From assembly GCF_033880585.1 (NCBI RefSeq), contig NZ_CP137624.1:3321501-3385500 (forward strand): a stretch of DNA of 64,000 bases. Reading direction: 5' to 3'. Each line of letters opens with the position of its first letter. Position 1 is the first letter of the stretch. Shown here one piece after another: positions 25,989 to 33,824 of the stretch. The translations under genes and the position numbers were made by a program. The notes below the pieces were generated by a model. That model was not told the origin of the DNA, did not search any database, and was given only the letters and a program-made list of their open reading frames with translations. Source of the DNA: Lysinibacillus louembei (GTDB lineage Bacteria; Bacillota; Bacilli; Bacillales_A; Planococcaceae).

Positions 25989-26471
25989 CTATCCCTCCAC
26001 TTTCACGCGCTGTAGAAGTGGGGCACAGAGCCATGCCACAACGATGTTGATAGCTGTCGCAAGCAATAAATTCGGCACTGCAGCTATAAAAAAGGCTGGT
26101 GAAATTAAAAAATAAAATGGCAATGTGGCAAGCACACCGTTTGCAACCAACGTCCAAAGCCACTTTATTTTATCAAAGCCCTTCTTATGTAAATAGGCAA
26201 ACACTAAAATAATCACAAACATTTCCAATGCAATAATTACATGCAAGGGACCAAGTGGCATACCTGAGCTGACTGCTGTCGCTATATGGCCTAAAGTGCC
26301 AGTAAAGCCTGCATAAATTGGTGGTAATACAAATGCGGCTAATAGTGCGGGAGCTGAATCGAGCGCCGCTGAAGCCGTCGCTGAAACAGGAATTTTTACA
26401 AGTCCACCTATTGCACATAATGCCGCCAATAACGCAGTTAAAACAAGATATCGTAAATTTGCCTTCGTCAT
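25989..26471 (-). CDS. cblT: ECF transporter S component, probable alpha-ribazole transporter (CblT-like)
   Basis: 160 aa with five to six hydrophobic segments and small-residue-rich motifs (LTALLAALCAIGG at the N-terminus; STAAxLDSAPALLAAF-like segment) typical of ECF S components. Position between two cobalamin-salvage genes and just upstream of the kinase-like gene indicates it imports alpha-ribazole. GGAGA precedes ATG 26471. It would need the shared ECF ATPase and T subunits encoded elsewhere. Confidence 0.65.
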   Translation of the reverse strand: MTKANLRYLVLTALLAALCAIGGLVKIPVSATASAALDSAPALLAAFVLPPIYAGFTGTLGHIATAVSSGMPLGPLHVIIALEMFVIILVFAYLHKKGFDKIKWLWTLVANGVLATLPFYFLISPAFFIAAVPNLLLATAINIVVAWLCAPLLQRVKVEG

Positions 26472-26472
26472 T

Positions 26473-26877
26473 TTATGTCTCCTTTATTACTTGTGGAATG
26501 CCATACCAAATACGTGTCACCTGATGGCTATAGGCAAACATCGCTTGATATAGCCTCCCGCATGTATCGCGTAAAAATCGCTGCTCTTTGTCAAGTGGGA
26601 CAATGCCTCGCCCCATATCTGTGCAAACACAGACAAGTGTTGCCACCTTATCCAGCTGCCCTAGCTTCTCCATCAACTGTTCTACTACTTCATCCTCGGT
26701 TAAGTGTATGAGCTGTTGAACAAGCTGCTCGAAGCGTCCAACAATGACAACATCTTGTGTAGTAAAAGCGGAACTTTCAGGGATTTCTCCTTCAAAAACA
26801 TACTGTCTGTAGCTTTGATAATACTGTTTCACATACTTTCGCTTGCCATTATAGGCACCTCCGATGTAGATGTGCAT
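26473..26877 (-). CDS. Second CobU-like protein with altered P-loop
   Basis: 134 aa from the ATG at 26877, which follows GGAGGG. The C-terminal half (VCTDMGRGIVPLDKEQRFLRDTCGRLYQ) has the usual CobU 'GxGIVP... R.FRD..G..xQ' pattern. The N-terminal P-loop reads GGAYNGKR: the invariant Ser/Thr after GK is Arg. Compare the neighbouring 28173-28706 gene, which has the intact P-loop but an atypical C-terminus. It may have specialised in guanylyl transfer or regulation. Sits 1 nt before cblT and overlaps the phosphatase gene. Confidence 0.6.
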   Translation of the reverse strand: MHIYIGGAYNGKRKYVKQYYQSYRQYVFEGEIPESSAFTTQDVVIVGRFEQLVQQLIHLTEDEVVEQLMEKLGQLDKVATLVCVCTDMGRGIVPLDKEQRFLRDTCGRLYQAMFAYSHQVTRIWYGIPQVIKET

Positions 26878-27419
26878 CGCTCTCCCTCCTTCCATGCAGA
26901 AAAATGTGACCACGTACAGCTATATATCGTCGAATGCTCTGCATAAACGCTATTAAATGGATGCTGTAAAAACTTCACAAGCAGCAAACGAATTACCCCT
27001 CCGTGCACAACGAATGTATAATCACCTGGCATAATAATAATTTGCTTCATTGCTCTCTCTACACGCGCTGTAAAATCGATAAAGCTTTCCCCATCTGGTG
27101 GTGTTACTTGCAATGGATCAGCCAACCACTTTTGATAAAGTGGATAATCCTTCAATTCCTCATATGTTTTCATTTCAAACTGTCCAAAATGCAGCTCTCG
27201 TAAATCAGCATTCGCCTTATAAGGCACATATGGGAAATAGCATGCTGCTGTTTGTCGGCATCGCTGCAAATCGCTTCCATAAACAATAGAGGGCCGCACT
27301 GTCAGCTGCACTGGCGTTAAAGGTAAGATTGGCTCATCCGTATGCCCAATATATTTGCGTTCAACATTTGCCTTCGTTTTGCCATGTCGAATTAAATGAA
27401 TAGTAATAGCGTCCCCCAT
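26829..27419 (-). CDS. cobC: Histidine phosphatase family protein (CobC/alpha-ribazole phosphatase-like)
   Basis: 196 aa, phosphoglycerate-mutase fold: RHGKT motif at residues 11-15, second His region VVHGGVIR near 140-147. In cobalamin assembly such an enzyme removes the phosphate from alpha-ribazole-5'-phosphate or adenosylcobalamin phosphate. Context in this operon supports that, though generic phosphatase is possible. The start overlaps the cobS end by 28 nt, and its tail overlaps the CobU-like gene, so the operon is very compact. Confidence 0.75.
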   Translation of the reverse strand: MGDAITIHLIRHGKTKANVERKYIGHTDEPILPLTPVQLTVRPSIVYGSDLQRCRQTAACYFPYVPYKANADLRELHFGQFEMKTYEELKDYPLYQKWLADPLQVTPPDGESFIDFTARVERAMKQIIIMPGDYTFVVHGGVIRLLLVKFLQHPFNSVYAEHSTIYSCTWSHFSAWKEGERCTSTSEVPIMASESM

Positions 27420-28159
27420 AATAGTAGCTCCATCCCTTCATAAAGAGCTCCAAGCAAATCGCCTGTCATGCCGGCAAAATTTTTCTTGGACCAGTGTCGA
27501 TAATACAATACACCTAGCAATGCTACACTGTATAAAATAAGTAGTGACCATTCACCTGTGTACAAAGCATAACCAATAACTAGCATGCTATAAATAGCGC
27601 AGACAATGCCTACAGTTCTTTGCTGCACACGCTCCTTAAAATAAGCCGCAAGACCTGTCGTTTTAGCGCTGTTCATTGTCATGAAATAGAGTAACATAGC
27701 GAGGCGAGCTAGCAATGGAACTGCTATAAAATACAGCATATCCACCTCGCGCAATAGCGCCTCATACAAAAAGGCAATTTTCAATAGTAATAGACTGACA
27801 ACAGCTAACACACCAAATGCCCCAACACGTGGATCATCTAAAATTGTTAAACGCTTTTCCTGATCACGATATGAAAAAAAGGCATCGCTTGTGTCGATAA
27901 AGCCGTCTGTATGTATACCACCAGTGACAGCAATCATTACGATTGTTAAAATAATGGCAACCACTAATGGCGACAAGTGAAGCCAGTGTTGATTGAGCTG
28001 CAAAAAGCCAATTGTAGCTGCACCTGTCAGTAAGCTTAAAAGGGGCATAATGGCATACATCGCTGTCACGTTTTGATTTGTTAAAGGCAGCTCTCGTTTA
28101 ATTGGCACTGCGCTAAAAAACTGTAGGCAAAGCAATATTCCTGTATAAAAATGCTTCAA
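27392..28159 (-). CDS. cobS: Adenosylcobinamide-GDP ribazoletransferase CobS
   Basis: 255 aa polytopic membrane enzyme that joins the alpha-ribazole nucleotide to adenosylcobinamide-GDP. The D-x-x-x-D-T-type segment GGIHTDGFIDTSDAFFSY (about residues 75-92) is the metal-binding motif of the family, followed by RVGAFG. The start is a TTG at 28159 with a GGAGGG ribosome site; the frame extending to 28234 overlaps cobU. Second gene of the salvage block. Confidence 0.88.
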   Translation of the reverse strand: MKHFYTGILLCLQFFSAVPIKRELPLTNQNVTAMYAIMPLLSLLTGAATIGFLQLNQHWLHLSPLVVAIILTIVMIAVTGGIHTDGFIDTSDAFFSYRDQEKRLTILDDPRVGAFGVLAVVSLLLLKIAFLYEALLREVDMLYFIAVPLLARLAMLLYFMTMNSAKTTGLAAYFKERVQQRTVGIVCAIYSMLVIGYALYTGEWSLLILYSVALLGVLYYRHWSKKNFAGMTGDLLGALYEGMELLLWGTLLLFI

Positions 28160-28172
28160 TTGAATCTCCCTC

Positions 28173-28706
28173 CTACTTCCAGCGCATGCTCCGTTGATGG
28201 TCAATTTCATAGGCTTCATCACAGCTTTCAACAATCCATTGATGCAGCTCCCCTAATAGTTGCCTATAGCGCTCTGTTTCTTCATAAATGGATGCTGGCT
28301 CATCCAAAACCTCATTGGAAACAAGCAATAACGTCATGCTTTGTTGCTGTGTCGTTGCAACATATTGCTTCCACATTTCGATATGCTCCTCAATATGATG
28401 AGGTGCCTTGTATAAAACATTTGCTAGCCATGTCGTTAAACAGTCCCATAAAATAACGGCATCGTGCTCTAGCATTTGTAGCCCCTGTGGTAAAGTATCT
28501 GGCACCTCCAACGTGTGCCAAATCACGCCACTCTTTTGACGGTCTGCTTGATGGCGCGCAATTCTTGCCTGCATTTCTCTATCGAATGCGACACCTGATG
28601 CAATATATGTAAGTGAGCGCCCTTCAGCAAGCTTTTGTGCGTAGCGTTCTGCAAAGGCACTTTTGCCACTGCGCACACCACCTGTGATAAATATTAATCG
28701 TCCCAT
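28173..28706 (-). CDS. cobU: Adenosylcobinamide kinase / guanylyltransferase CobU
   Basis: 177 aa. P-loop GGVRSGKS (9-16), the 'RIARHQADR' histidine segment (GMP-accepting His region) and WHTLEVP follow the CobU order. The C-terminal part has VSNEV but lacks the usual 'GxGIVP' and 'FRD..G' run, which occurs instead in the 26473-26877 protein. Starts at ATG 28706 with AGGTGA upstream. Overall reaction: phosphorylation of cobinamide and transfer of GMP. Confidence 0.85.
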   Translation of the reverse strand: MGRLIFITGGVRSGKSAFAERYAQKLAEGRSLTYIASGVAFDREMQARIARHQADRQKSGVIWHTLEVPDTLPQGLQMLEHDAVILWDCLTTWLANVLYKAPHHIEEHIEMWKQYVATTQQQSMTLLLVSNEVLDEPASIYEETERYRQLLGELHQWIVESCDEAYEIDHQRSMRWK

Positions 28707-28819
28707 ATATGGTCACCTGCTATATGTGAATTAGAATAGCTGCCAAGCAATGTTGCCTGACAGCTATGTTACATTATATCTTATTTAAAAAGCTCTGGGT
28801 ATACTGTTTCTTCCTTTGT

Positions 28820-28877
28820 CCCACATGCTGTTCATAATAAAACTACCGCTAATGGCTTATACCATTAACAGTGAATT
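28820..28877 (-). terminator. Possible weak terminator between adenosyltransferase-like gene and cobU
   Basis: On the minus strand CTGTTAATGG / CCATTAGCGG (two G-U pairs) then TAGTTTTATT. The T-run is short, so partial read-through into cobU is expected. A second inverted repeat with TAGCTG arms near 28735-28765 lies further down. Confidence 0.4.
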
Positions 28878-29426
28878 TTATGATGCGTCCTCTTTTCGCT
28901 TTTTCATTGGATATGATTTCGTAATAAACTCAATTTCCTCGTGTCCGCTCATTTGGTTGACATAAACCGCCATGACGAAAAATACGTTTGCCAGCAGCCC
29001 TAAATAGTCAAATAAAATTTCTGGCACATCGCGCTCCTCGCTTACTTTATGTAATGCACGGAAGGATTTTTTCGCTTCGCTACGGCATACATGTAAACGT
29101 GCTGCTGCCTCTACTCCTTGCGGTAAAACGAAGCGATCAATTTGCTCTTTTGTATGTGCTACATAAAAATCGTAGCGATCGCTTAAAAACTGCAGGTCCT
29201 CTTCTGTAACAGCAAGCTTGCCACGCACAGAACCGTTCACATGATAGGCCATCGGGTGTAGCTTCTCTAAATCTTCACGCACAATTTGTACATTGTCCCC
29301 CTCTAATGTAGGAAAAACCGTACCAATACTTGTTGTTAATGAGTCTGTACGAATTTCAAAATCAACTAAACAGCTTGCCTCACGCATAAATGGGTAGCAA
29401 ATATAGCGCATATCTTTCTTTACCAA
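28878..29426 (-). CDS. Cobalamin adenosyltransferase-like protein (PduO-related, atypical)
   Basis: About 182 aa. The central and C-terminal segments (LHPMAYHVNGS... LPQGVEAAARLHVCRSEAKK... YLGLLANVFFVMAVYVNQ) resemble the PduO-type ATP:cob(I)alamin adenosyltransferase helices. The N-terminal TRTGDxGxT ATP motif of classical PduO is missing. The first candidate ATG (29432) abuts its GGAGG; TTG at 29426 has better spacing. It is the first gene after the cobalamin riboswitch, which supports a B12 role. Confidence 0.6.
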   Translation of the reverse strand: MVKKDMRYICYPFMREASCLVDFEIRTDSLTTSIGTVFPTLEGDNVQIVREDLEKLHPMAYHVNGSVRGKLAVTEEDLQFLSDRYDFYVAHTKEQIDRFVLPQGVEAAARLHVCRSEAKKSFRALHKVSEERDVPEILFDYLGLLANVFFVMAVYVNQMSGHEEIEFITKSYPMKKRKEDAS

Positions 29427-29471
29427 GTCCATCTCCTCCTTTTTCGTTTGAATAAGCTTTCATCGGAAATG

Positions 29472-29500
29472 AAAAAAGCCACCCGTCAGAATGGGTGGCA
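29472..29500 (-). terminator. Expression-platform terminator of the cobalamin riboswitch
   Basis: GCCACCC / GGGTGGC arms (29478-29499) followed on the minus strand by six T. It lies between the riboswitch and the adenosyltransferase-like gene, where B12 binding would favour termination. Confidence 0.85.
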
Positions 29501-29584
29501 GAAAATTGTTTACAAAGCAAATGATGCAATATTCTATTGCCGTGCATTCTCTTTAGTTCCGAAGAGTATTATGACGATTAGAAA

Positions 29585-29735
29585 AAGATAGGTCTCCTGG
29601 CTCGTGCTGTTTTCTCCTGCGAAAGCCTTCCCATCTCAAGGACAGTGGCATGATTTCACGTTACAAGCACATACAGTTACGGACATAGCTTCGGCATCTC
29701 ACCGAATTCCCTTACATCTTTTCCTTGCAAGCATT
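29585..29735 (-). promoter_or_regulatory. Cobalamin (B12) riboswitch
   Basis: On the minus strand: AAGGGAATTCGGTGAGA and the following GCCGAAGC at the 5' part (about 29688-29713), TGCCACTG in the core, and the B12 box CGAGCCAGGAGACCTATC near 29588-29605. Spacing and order match the class-I adenosylcobalamin aptamer. It would control the operon from the adenosyltransferase-like gene through cblS. Confidence 0.92.
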
Positions 29736-29788
29736 ATTCAATTAGTTAATAATCTATCATATTTTTGAGCATTTTTGTAGTATGACAT

Positions 29789-30208
29789 CTAAATTGTATT
29801 CAAACAATCTGGGCACTTTCCATACACTTCAAATTTATGTGCCTCTACTTCAAAGCCTGGCAAGCTGCCACCGAGCAAATCCATCGGGCATAATGACAAT
29901 TCCTTTACGCTACCACATTCACGGCAAATGAAATGATGGTGGTGGTGCTCTGATTCACAGTGCATGCGGAAATTGCGCTCGCCCTGCATTTCGGTTTCTT
30001 CCAAAATATCTAGCTCAACAAATGTCGCTAAATTGCGATAAATCGTATCAAAGCTCATCCCTGGAAAGTCTTTTTTCAACACATCCAATAAATCACGAGC
30101 CGTTAAATATTTGTCTGTTTCCTCAAACATTTGTAAAATGAGCTCTCGTTTATCGGTTTTTTTATAGCCATTGTCCTTTAAAATTTCCCATGCTCGTGTT
30201 AAATTCAT
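29789..30208 (-). CDS. zur: Zinc uptake regulator Zur (Fur family)
   Basis: 139 aa. Winged helix with TARDLLDVLKKDFPGMSFDTIYRNLATF, then the dimerisation domain with a His-rich metal segment (SEHHHHHF, about residues 93-100) and two CxxC pairs (CREC and CPDC) for structural zinc. The same place and motif pattern as B. subtilis Zur. ATG at 30208 overlaps the znuB stop (ATGA), with CAGGAGG upstream. Represses zinc uptake when zinc-loaded. Confidence 0.92.
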   Translation of the reverse strand: MNLTRAWEILKDNGYKKTDKRELILQMFEETDKYLTARDLLDVLKKDFPGMSFDTIYRNLATFVELDILEETEMQGERNFRMHCESEHHHHHFICRECGSVKELSLCPMDLLGGSLPGFEVEAHKFEVYGKCPDCLNTI

Positions 30209-31050
30209 TGCGCAACCTCCTGAACTTTTATTTTCTTTCCAACAATCACGCATAATAAAATGATAATAGACGTTACAACAATTGTTCCACCTGGTGCTAA
30301 ATTTAAATAAAAGGCACTAACAAGCCCAATAATAACCGCAAGCTCTCCAAAGACAATTGCATAAATGATTGCCTGCTTAAAGCCTTTCGCTAAACGCATT
30401 GCTGCTGCAACAGGCAACGTCATCAGGCTCGATACAAGCAAGATCCCAACGATGCGCATGCTTGCTGCAATGACAAGTGCAACGACGACCATAAATAGTA
30501 AATGAATCCATTTCGCAGGTAGCCCACTCGCCTTTGCATATTCCTCATCGAAGGATAAGACGAATAGTTCCTTGAAAAATAATAATAAAAAAATAATAAC
30601 AACGCCTGCAATTGCAAGCACTACCCATAAATCCTGACGCGATACAGCCGAAACAGAGCCAAATAAATAGCTCATTAAATCGGTGTTAAAGCCGCTTGCT
30701 AACGAAATAAAGATGGCACTGATGCCGATTCCTCCCGACATAATAATCGGAATCGCAAGCTCCTCATAATGCTTATAAAGACGGCGCAAACGCTCAATTA
30801 AAATCGAGCCACTAACCGATGCAAGTATTCCTAAATAAATCGGATTTAATAAAGCCATCGCCGCAAAGCTTTGACTTATATATAAGCTCCCAGCAATTCC
30901 CGCTAATGTCACATGTGATAAGGCGTCTGCGATGAGCGACAGCCTGCGTACAACAATAAAGACGCCGAGCAACGGGGCAATGACCCCGATAATCAGCCCT
31001 GAAAAAAAGGCATTTTGTAAAAATTCATATCGTAAAATTGCTTCAATCAT
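30205..31050 (-). CDS. znuB: Zinc ABC transporter permease ZnuB
   Basis: 281 aa membrane subunit of a metal-ABC importer with eight hydrophobic segments, including VRRLSLIADALSHVTLAG, the conserved coupling region of the ZnuB/AdcB family. ATG at 31050 follows CTAGGAG; a longer frame to 31101 reads into the znuC end. Coupled to zur by overlap. Zinc specificity follows from the Zur context and Zur box, not from the permease sequence alone. Confidence 0.92.
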   Translation of the reverse strand: MIEAILRYEFLQNAFFSGLIIGVIAPLLGVFIVVRRLSLIADALSHVTLAGIAGSLYISQSFAAMALLNPIYLGILASVSGSILIERLRRLYKHYEELAIPIIMSGGIGISAIFISLASGFNTDLMSYLFGSVSAVSRQDLWVVLAIAGVVIIFLLLFFKELFVLSFDEEYAKASGLPAKWIHLLFMVVVALVIAASMRIVGILLVSSLMTLPVAAAMRLAKGFKQAIIYAIVFGELAVIIGLVSAFYLNLAPGGTIVVTSIIILLCVIVGKKIKVQEVAQ

Positions 31051-31063
31051 TTCGCTACATCTC

Positions 31064-31810
31064 CTAGTGAATCTTTCGTACTTTATGCCCGTACCAAGCA
31101 TCTAGCGTTTGCTCTGAAATATCATCAAATTCGTTTTTATAGCCATGGAAATGAATCGTTTTATTCAAGCATGCAACATGGCTAATATGCTCTGAGACGA
31201 TATCGACATCATGTGTGACTAAAATCATCGTAATTTGTCGTTCCTCGTTTAGCTTAACGAGCATATCATAAAACGATTGCACATTTTCGTGGTCAATTCC
31301 AACGGTTGGCTCATCTAGTATAAGTAGCTTCGGCTCCGCAATTAAAGCCCGCGCAATGAACACTCGCTGCTGCTGTCCTCCTGATAATTGTCCGATATTG
31401 CGTGTTGCAAAGCTTTCCATGCCAACAGCCTGCAGTGCTTCTATGACAAGCTGATCAACATTTTTCGGATAGCGTTTGAATAAGCCGACTTTTTTGGTTA
31501 AGCCACTTTTCACAACTTCCTCAACTGTTGCAGGAAAGCCTGAATTAAAGGAGTTGGATTTTTGTGACACATAGCCAATCCACTCATGCTGCTTAAAGGC
31601 TTGAATCGGTTCACCAAAAAGCTCTATTTCTCCTTTTGTTGGCTTTAATAAGCCAAGAATAAGCTTTAATAACGTCGATTTGCCAGAGCCGTTTGGACCA
31701 AGTAATGCTAAAAAATCCCCCTCCTGCACTTGGAAAGAAATATCGTTTAATGCCTGTGTTTCATCGTATTGAAATGTTACATTTCGTAACTGGATAATTG
31801 GTTTTGTCAT
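31064..31810 (-). CDS. znuC: Zinc ABC transporter ATP-binding protein ZnuC
   Basis: 248 aa ATPase. Walker A GPNGSGKST (~38-46), Q-loop VSQKS, signature LSGGQQQR (~141-148), Walker B LLILDEPT, switch VTHD. First gene of the znuC-znuB-zur operon. No solute-binding protein (ZnuA/AdcA) gene is found in the window. A Zur-type dyad lies 22 nt before the ATG. Confidence 0.93.
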   Translation of the reverse strand: MTKPIIQLRNVTFQYDETQALNDISFQVQEGDFLALLGPNGSGKSTLLKLILGLLKPTKGEIELFGEPIQAFKQHEWIGYVSQKSNSFNSGFPATVEEVVKSGLTKKVGLFKRYPKNVDQLVIEALQAVGMESFATRNIGQLSGGQQQRVFIARALIAEPKLLILDEPTVGIDHENVQSFYDMLVKLNEERQITMILVTHDVDIVSEHISHVACLNKTIHFHGYKNEFDDISEQTLDAWYGHKVRKIH

Positions 31811-31829
31811 ATTTATTCTCTTCTTTCTA

Positions 31830-31888
31830 ATTCAAAATCATTACGATTTACAATTTGAAAGTATAGTGGATTTTTAGCCATTTGTAAA
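31830..31888 (-). promoter_or_regulatory. Zur-controlled promoter of znuCB-zur
   Basis: Minus strand: TTTACA (31888-31883), 17 nt, TATACT (31865-31860), then a dyad TCGTAATGATTTTGA (31846-31832), close to the Bacillus Zur box TCGTAATNATTACGA, just downstream of the -10. This placement would block transcription when Zur is zinc-loaded. Confidence 0.75.
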
Positions 31889-31915
31889 GGTAATACACCT
31901 CGAAAGGATGAATAA

Positions 31916-32155
31916 ATGAGTCAGATGGAGTTAGTTCGTTTCTTTATGTCAGCAAATGATGCCGAGATACAACGGTTTATGAGGAAAAAAACAGGTGTTG
32001 AATTATCGCTAAGCGAAATACAGCAGCTTCGCCCACTTCTTGCAAGCGCCAATATGAGCTGGCTATTAAGCGGTGTCCCGAAGGACGTTTTGAAGCGTGT
32101 AGATAAAGTGATTGGCAAGGAAAAAAGAAAAGCATTAATGCGCCTGCTTGATTGA
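31916..32155 (+). CDS. DUF2624 protein (YqfT-like)
   Basis: 79 aa helical protein, beginning MSQMELVRFFMSANDAEI. DUF2624 members are small and of unknown function; in B. subtilis yqfT lies in this same neighbourhood. CGAAAGGATG precedes the ATG. Divergent from znuC with about 105 nt between. Confidence 0.75.
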   Translation: MSQMELVRFFMSANDAEIQRFMRKKTGVELSLSEIQQLRPLLASANMSWLLSGVPKDVLKRVDKVIGKEKRKALMRLLD

Positions 32156-32196
32156 TGAGCAAATCATTACTTTTTAACTAAATTAAAGAAACAGTT

Positions 32197-32231
32197 GTCT
32201 GAAAAGCAGCGTCATACATTGCTTTTCAGAC
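32197..32231. terminator. Shared hairpin between the DUF2624 gene and the DD-peptidase gene
   Basis: GTCTGAAAAGCA / TGCTTTTCAGAC arms (12 bp) with an 11-nt loop between two convergent genes. T-runs are weak on both sides. Confidence 0.65.
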
Positions 32232-32240
32232 AGCTCCTCC

Positions 32241-33662
32241 TTAATAATTTTGAATAATGGATTCTACTAAACGGTCAATTTGCTTGATTGCCTGTGCATT
32301 TTTGTGATCCGTCATAATGGCAAAGGCATATTGGCGACCGCTTTTTGCTGTGACGTAGCCCGATAATGTATAGACATTTGTAATGCTACCTGTTTTCGCT
32401 ACGACACGTCCACGCAATACATTTGTATCAAAGCGTGTGCGTAAAGAACCTCCAACAAGACGACTTGGCTGCCCTCCAATTGGTAAGCCCTGATAAAAGC
32501 TTGAATACATTGCCTGCTGCTGCATCGTTGTTAGCAATGCTGTCAATTCATTAGCCGATACACGATTCACATGAGACATACCTGATCCGTCTTCAAAGCG
32601 CCATTGTGATACATTTAAGCCTAACGATGCTACATAGTCACGTAAAACTGCTACCCCGTTTTCTGTAGTGCCAATGCCATGTACCTCACGTCCCATCGTT
32701 TTGACAAGTATGTCTGCGATACTATTGTTGCTCAGCTTCATAAACACAGGATAGAGCTTATGTAATGGCAACGATTCCTTTGTATATATTTTACGTGCTG
32801 TTGCTGGTACTATTTTGCGTCCAACCGATGGATTTGTAACATTTAATGCGGCTGTTTGCCATGTAGTGCGAATAGCATGCAGCGTATTCATTGTTGGATC
32901 TTGCAATGTCACCCATTTTTTCACTGTACTTCCTTGCGGGATATTGCCTGTTATCACAACTGTGCTTGAGCCATATTGCCTTTTCACGCTTAACGTATTT
33001 TTGCTTGTTTTCGCTCCTGTACGTGCTTGATTGACGAATTTCATGCCACTTGTATTTGGCAGAACAGTAAAGCTCGGTGCTTTTTTCACTGTATTACCTG
33101 TTACTTGTACAATGACCGTTCCTGCATCATAATCCGCATTTGGCGACATCGTTAAGGCAGAAATTCTTGCCGCATAATATTCTGTTTCGTCTTGTTTGAC
33201 AATGCCTGGTGTTAATACGCTACCACTAAATGCACTGTCATCCCCATATAAATGCCCCTGTACTTGGCGAATTCCATAACGTTTCAGCACTTTTGCAAAC
33301 GTCAAAAAGTCCTGCTGCTGTAATGTCGGGTCTCCCCCACCTTTTATATAAACATCCCCATACAATGTACCATCTATAATATCACCATCAATATAAAGGT
33401 CTGTTGTAAACGTATAATCCTTTCCTAATACGTGTAATGCTGCGCTGCCTGTTAATAGCTTTATCGTTGATGCAGGCTTCATTAGCGCTTGCCCATTATG
33501 CTCATATAGAATATTGCCCGTTGTTAAGGAACGCAAGGAGACACTTGTGTTAGATTTACCTAAATTTTTTGTGACAGCCTGGTCTAGCACATGTGCATTT
33601 GTCGTAAGCGGCAAGCTAATGAACAAAATGAGCACGAGGAAAATTTGCATTAGCTTTTTCAT
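32241..33662 (-). CDS. D-alanyl-D-alanine carboxypeptidase/endopeptidase (S13 family, DacB/DacC type PBP)
   Basis: 473 aa with an N-terminal signal peptide (residues 1-23). SxxK as STIK in KPASTIKLL (about residues 62-71), SxN as SNN (~318-320), KTG as KTGSITN (~429). A domain between SxxK and SxN carries large inserts as in PBP4/PBP4a. Acts outside the membrane, trimming or cleaving peptidoglycan crosslinks. Length is near B. subtilis PBP4a (DacC, 491 aa). Likely monocistronic. Confidence 0.9.
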   Translation of the reverse strand: MKKLMQIFLVLILFISLPLTTNAHVLDQAVTKNLGKSNTSVSLRSLTTGNILYEHNGQALMKPASTIKLLTGSAALHVLGKDYTFTTDLYIDGDIIDGTLYGDVYIKGGGDPTLQQQDFLTFAKVLKRYGIRQVQGHLYGDDSAFSGSVLTPGIVKQDETEYYAARISALTMSPNADYDAGTVIVQVTGNTVKKAPSFTVLPNTSGMKFVNQARTGAKTSKNTLSVKRQYGSSTVVITGNIPQGSTVKKWVTLQDPTMNTLHAIRTTWQTAALNVTNPSVGRKIVPATARKIYTKESLPLHKLYPVFMKLSNNSIADILVKTMGREVHGIGTTENGVAVLRDYVASLGLNVSQWRFEDGSGMSHVNRVSANELTALLTTMQQQAMYSSFYQGLPIGGQPSRLVGGSLRTRFDTNVLRGRVVAKTGSITNVYTLSGYVTAKSGRQYAFAIMTDHKNAQAIKQIDRLVESIIQNY

Positions 33663-33687
33663 ATTATGTAGCTCTCCTATTTAAATT

Positions 33688-33785
33688 TATTTGCGCTTTT
33701 TCATTCATTATCTGCGAATTTTTTTAAAATATCTGCGCTTTTTGGTAACTTATCTGCGAATTCTCTCAACATATCTGCGTTTTAT
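33688..33785. repeat. Five-unit 21-bp repeat array (TATCTGCG type)
   Basis: Cores TATTTGCG or TATCTGCG begin at 33688, 33709, 33730, 33751 and 33772, exactly 21 bp apart, each followed by a T-rich tail. It lies between dacB-like and nfo genes, next to the nfo terminator. Confidence 0.85.
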
Positions 33786-33820
33786 AAAAAAAGCTGCTTG
33801 GCAATTGCCAAGCAGCCTCT
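33785..33820 (-). terminator. nfo terminator
   Basis: Perfect 24-bp palindrome (33793-33816, GCTGCTTGGCAA / TTGCCAAGCAGC) followed by a T-run on the minus strand. Confidence 0.92.
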
Positions 33821-33824
33821 CTTT

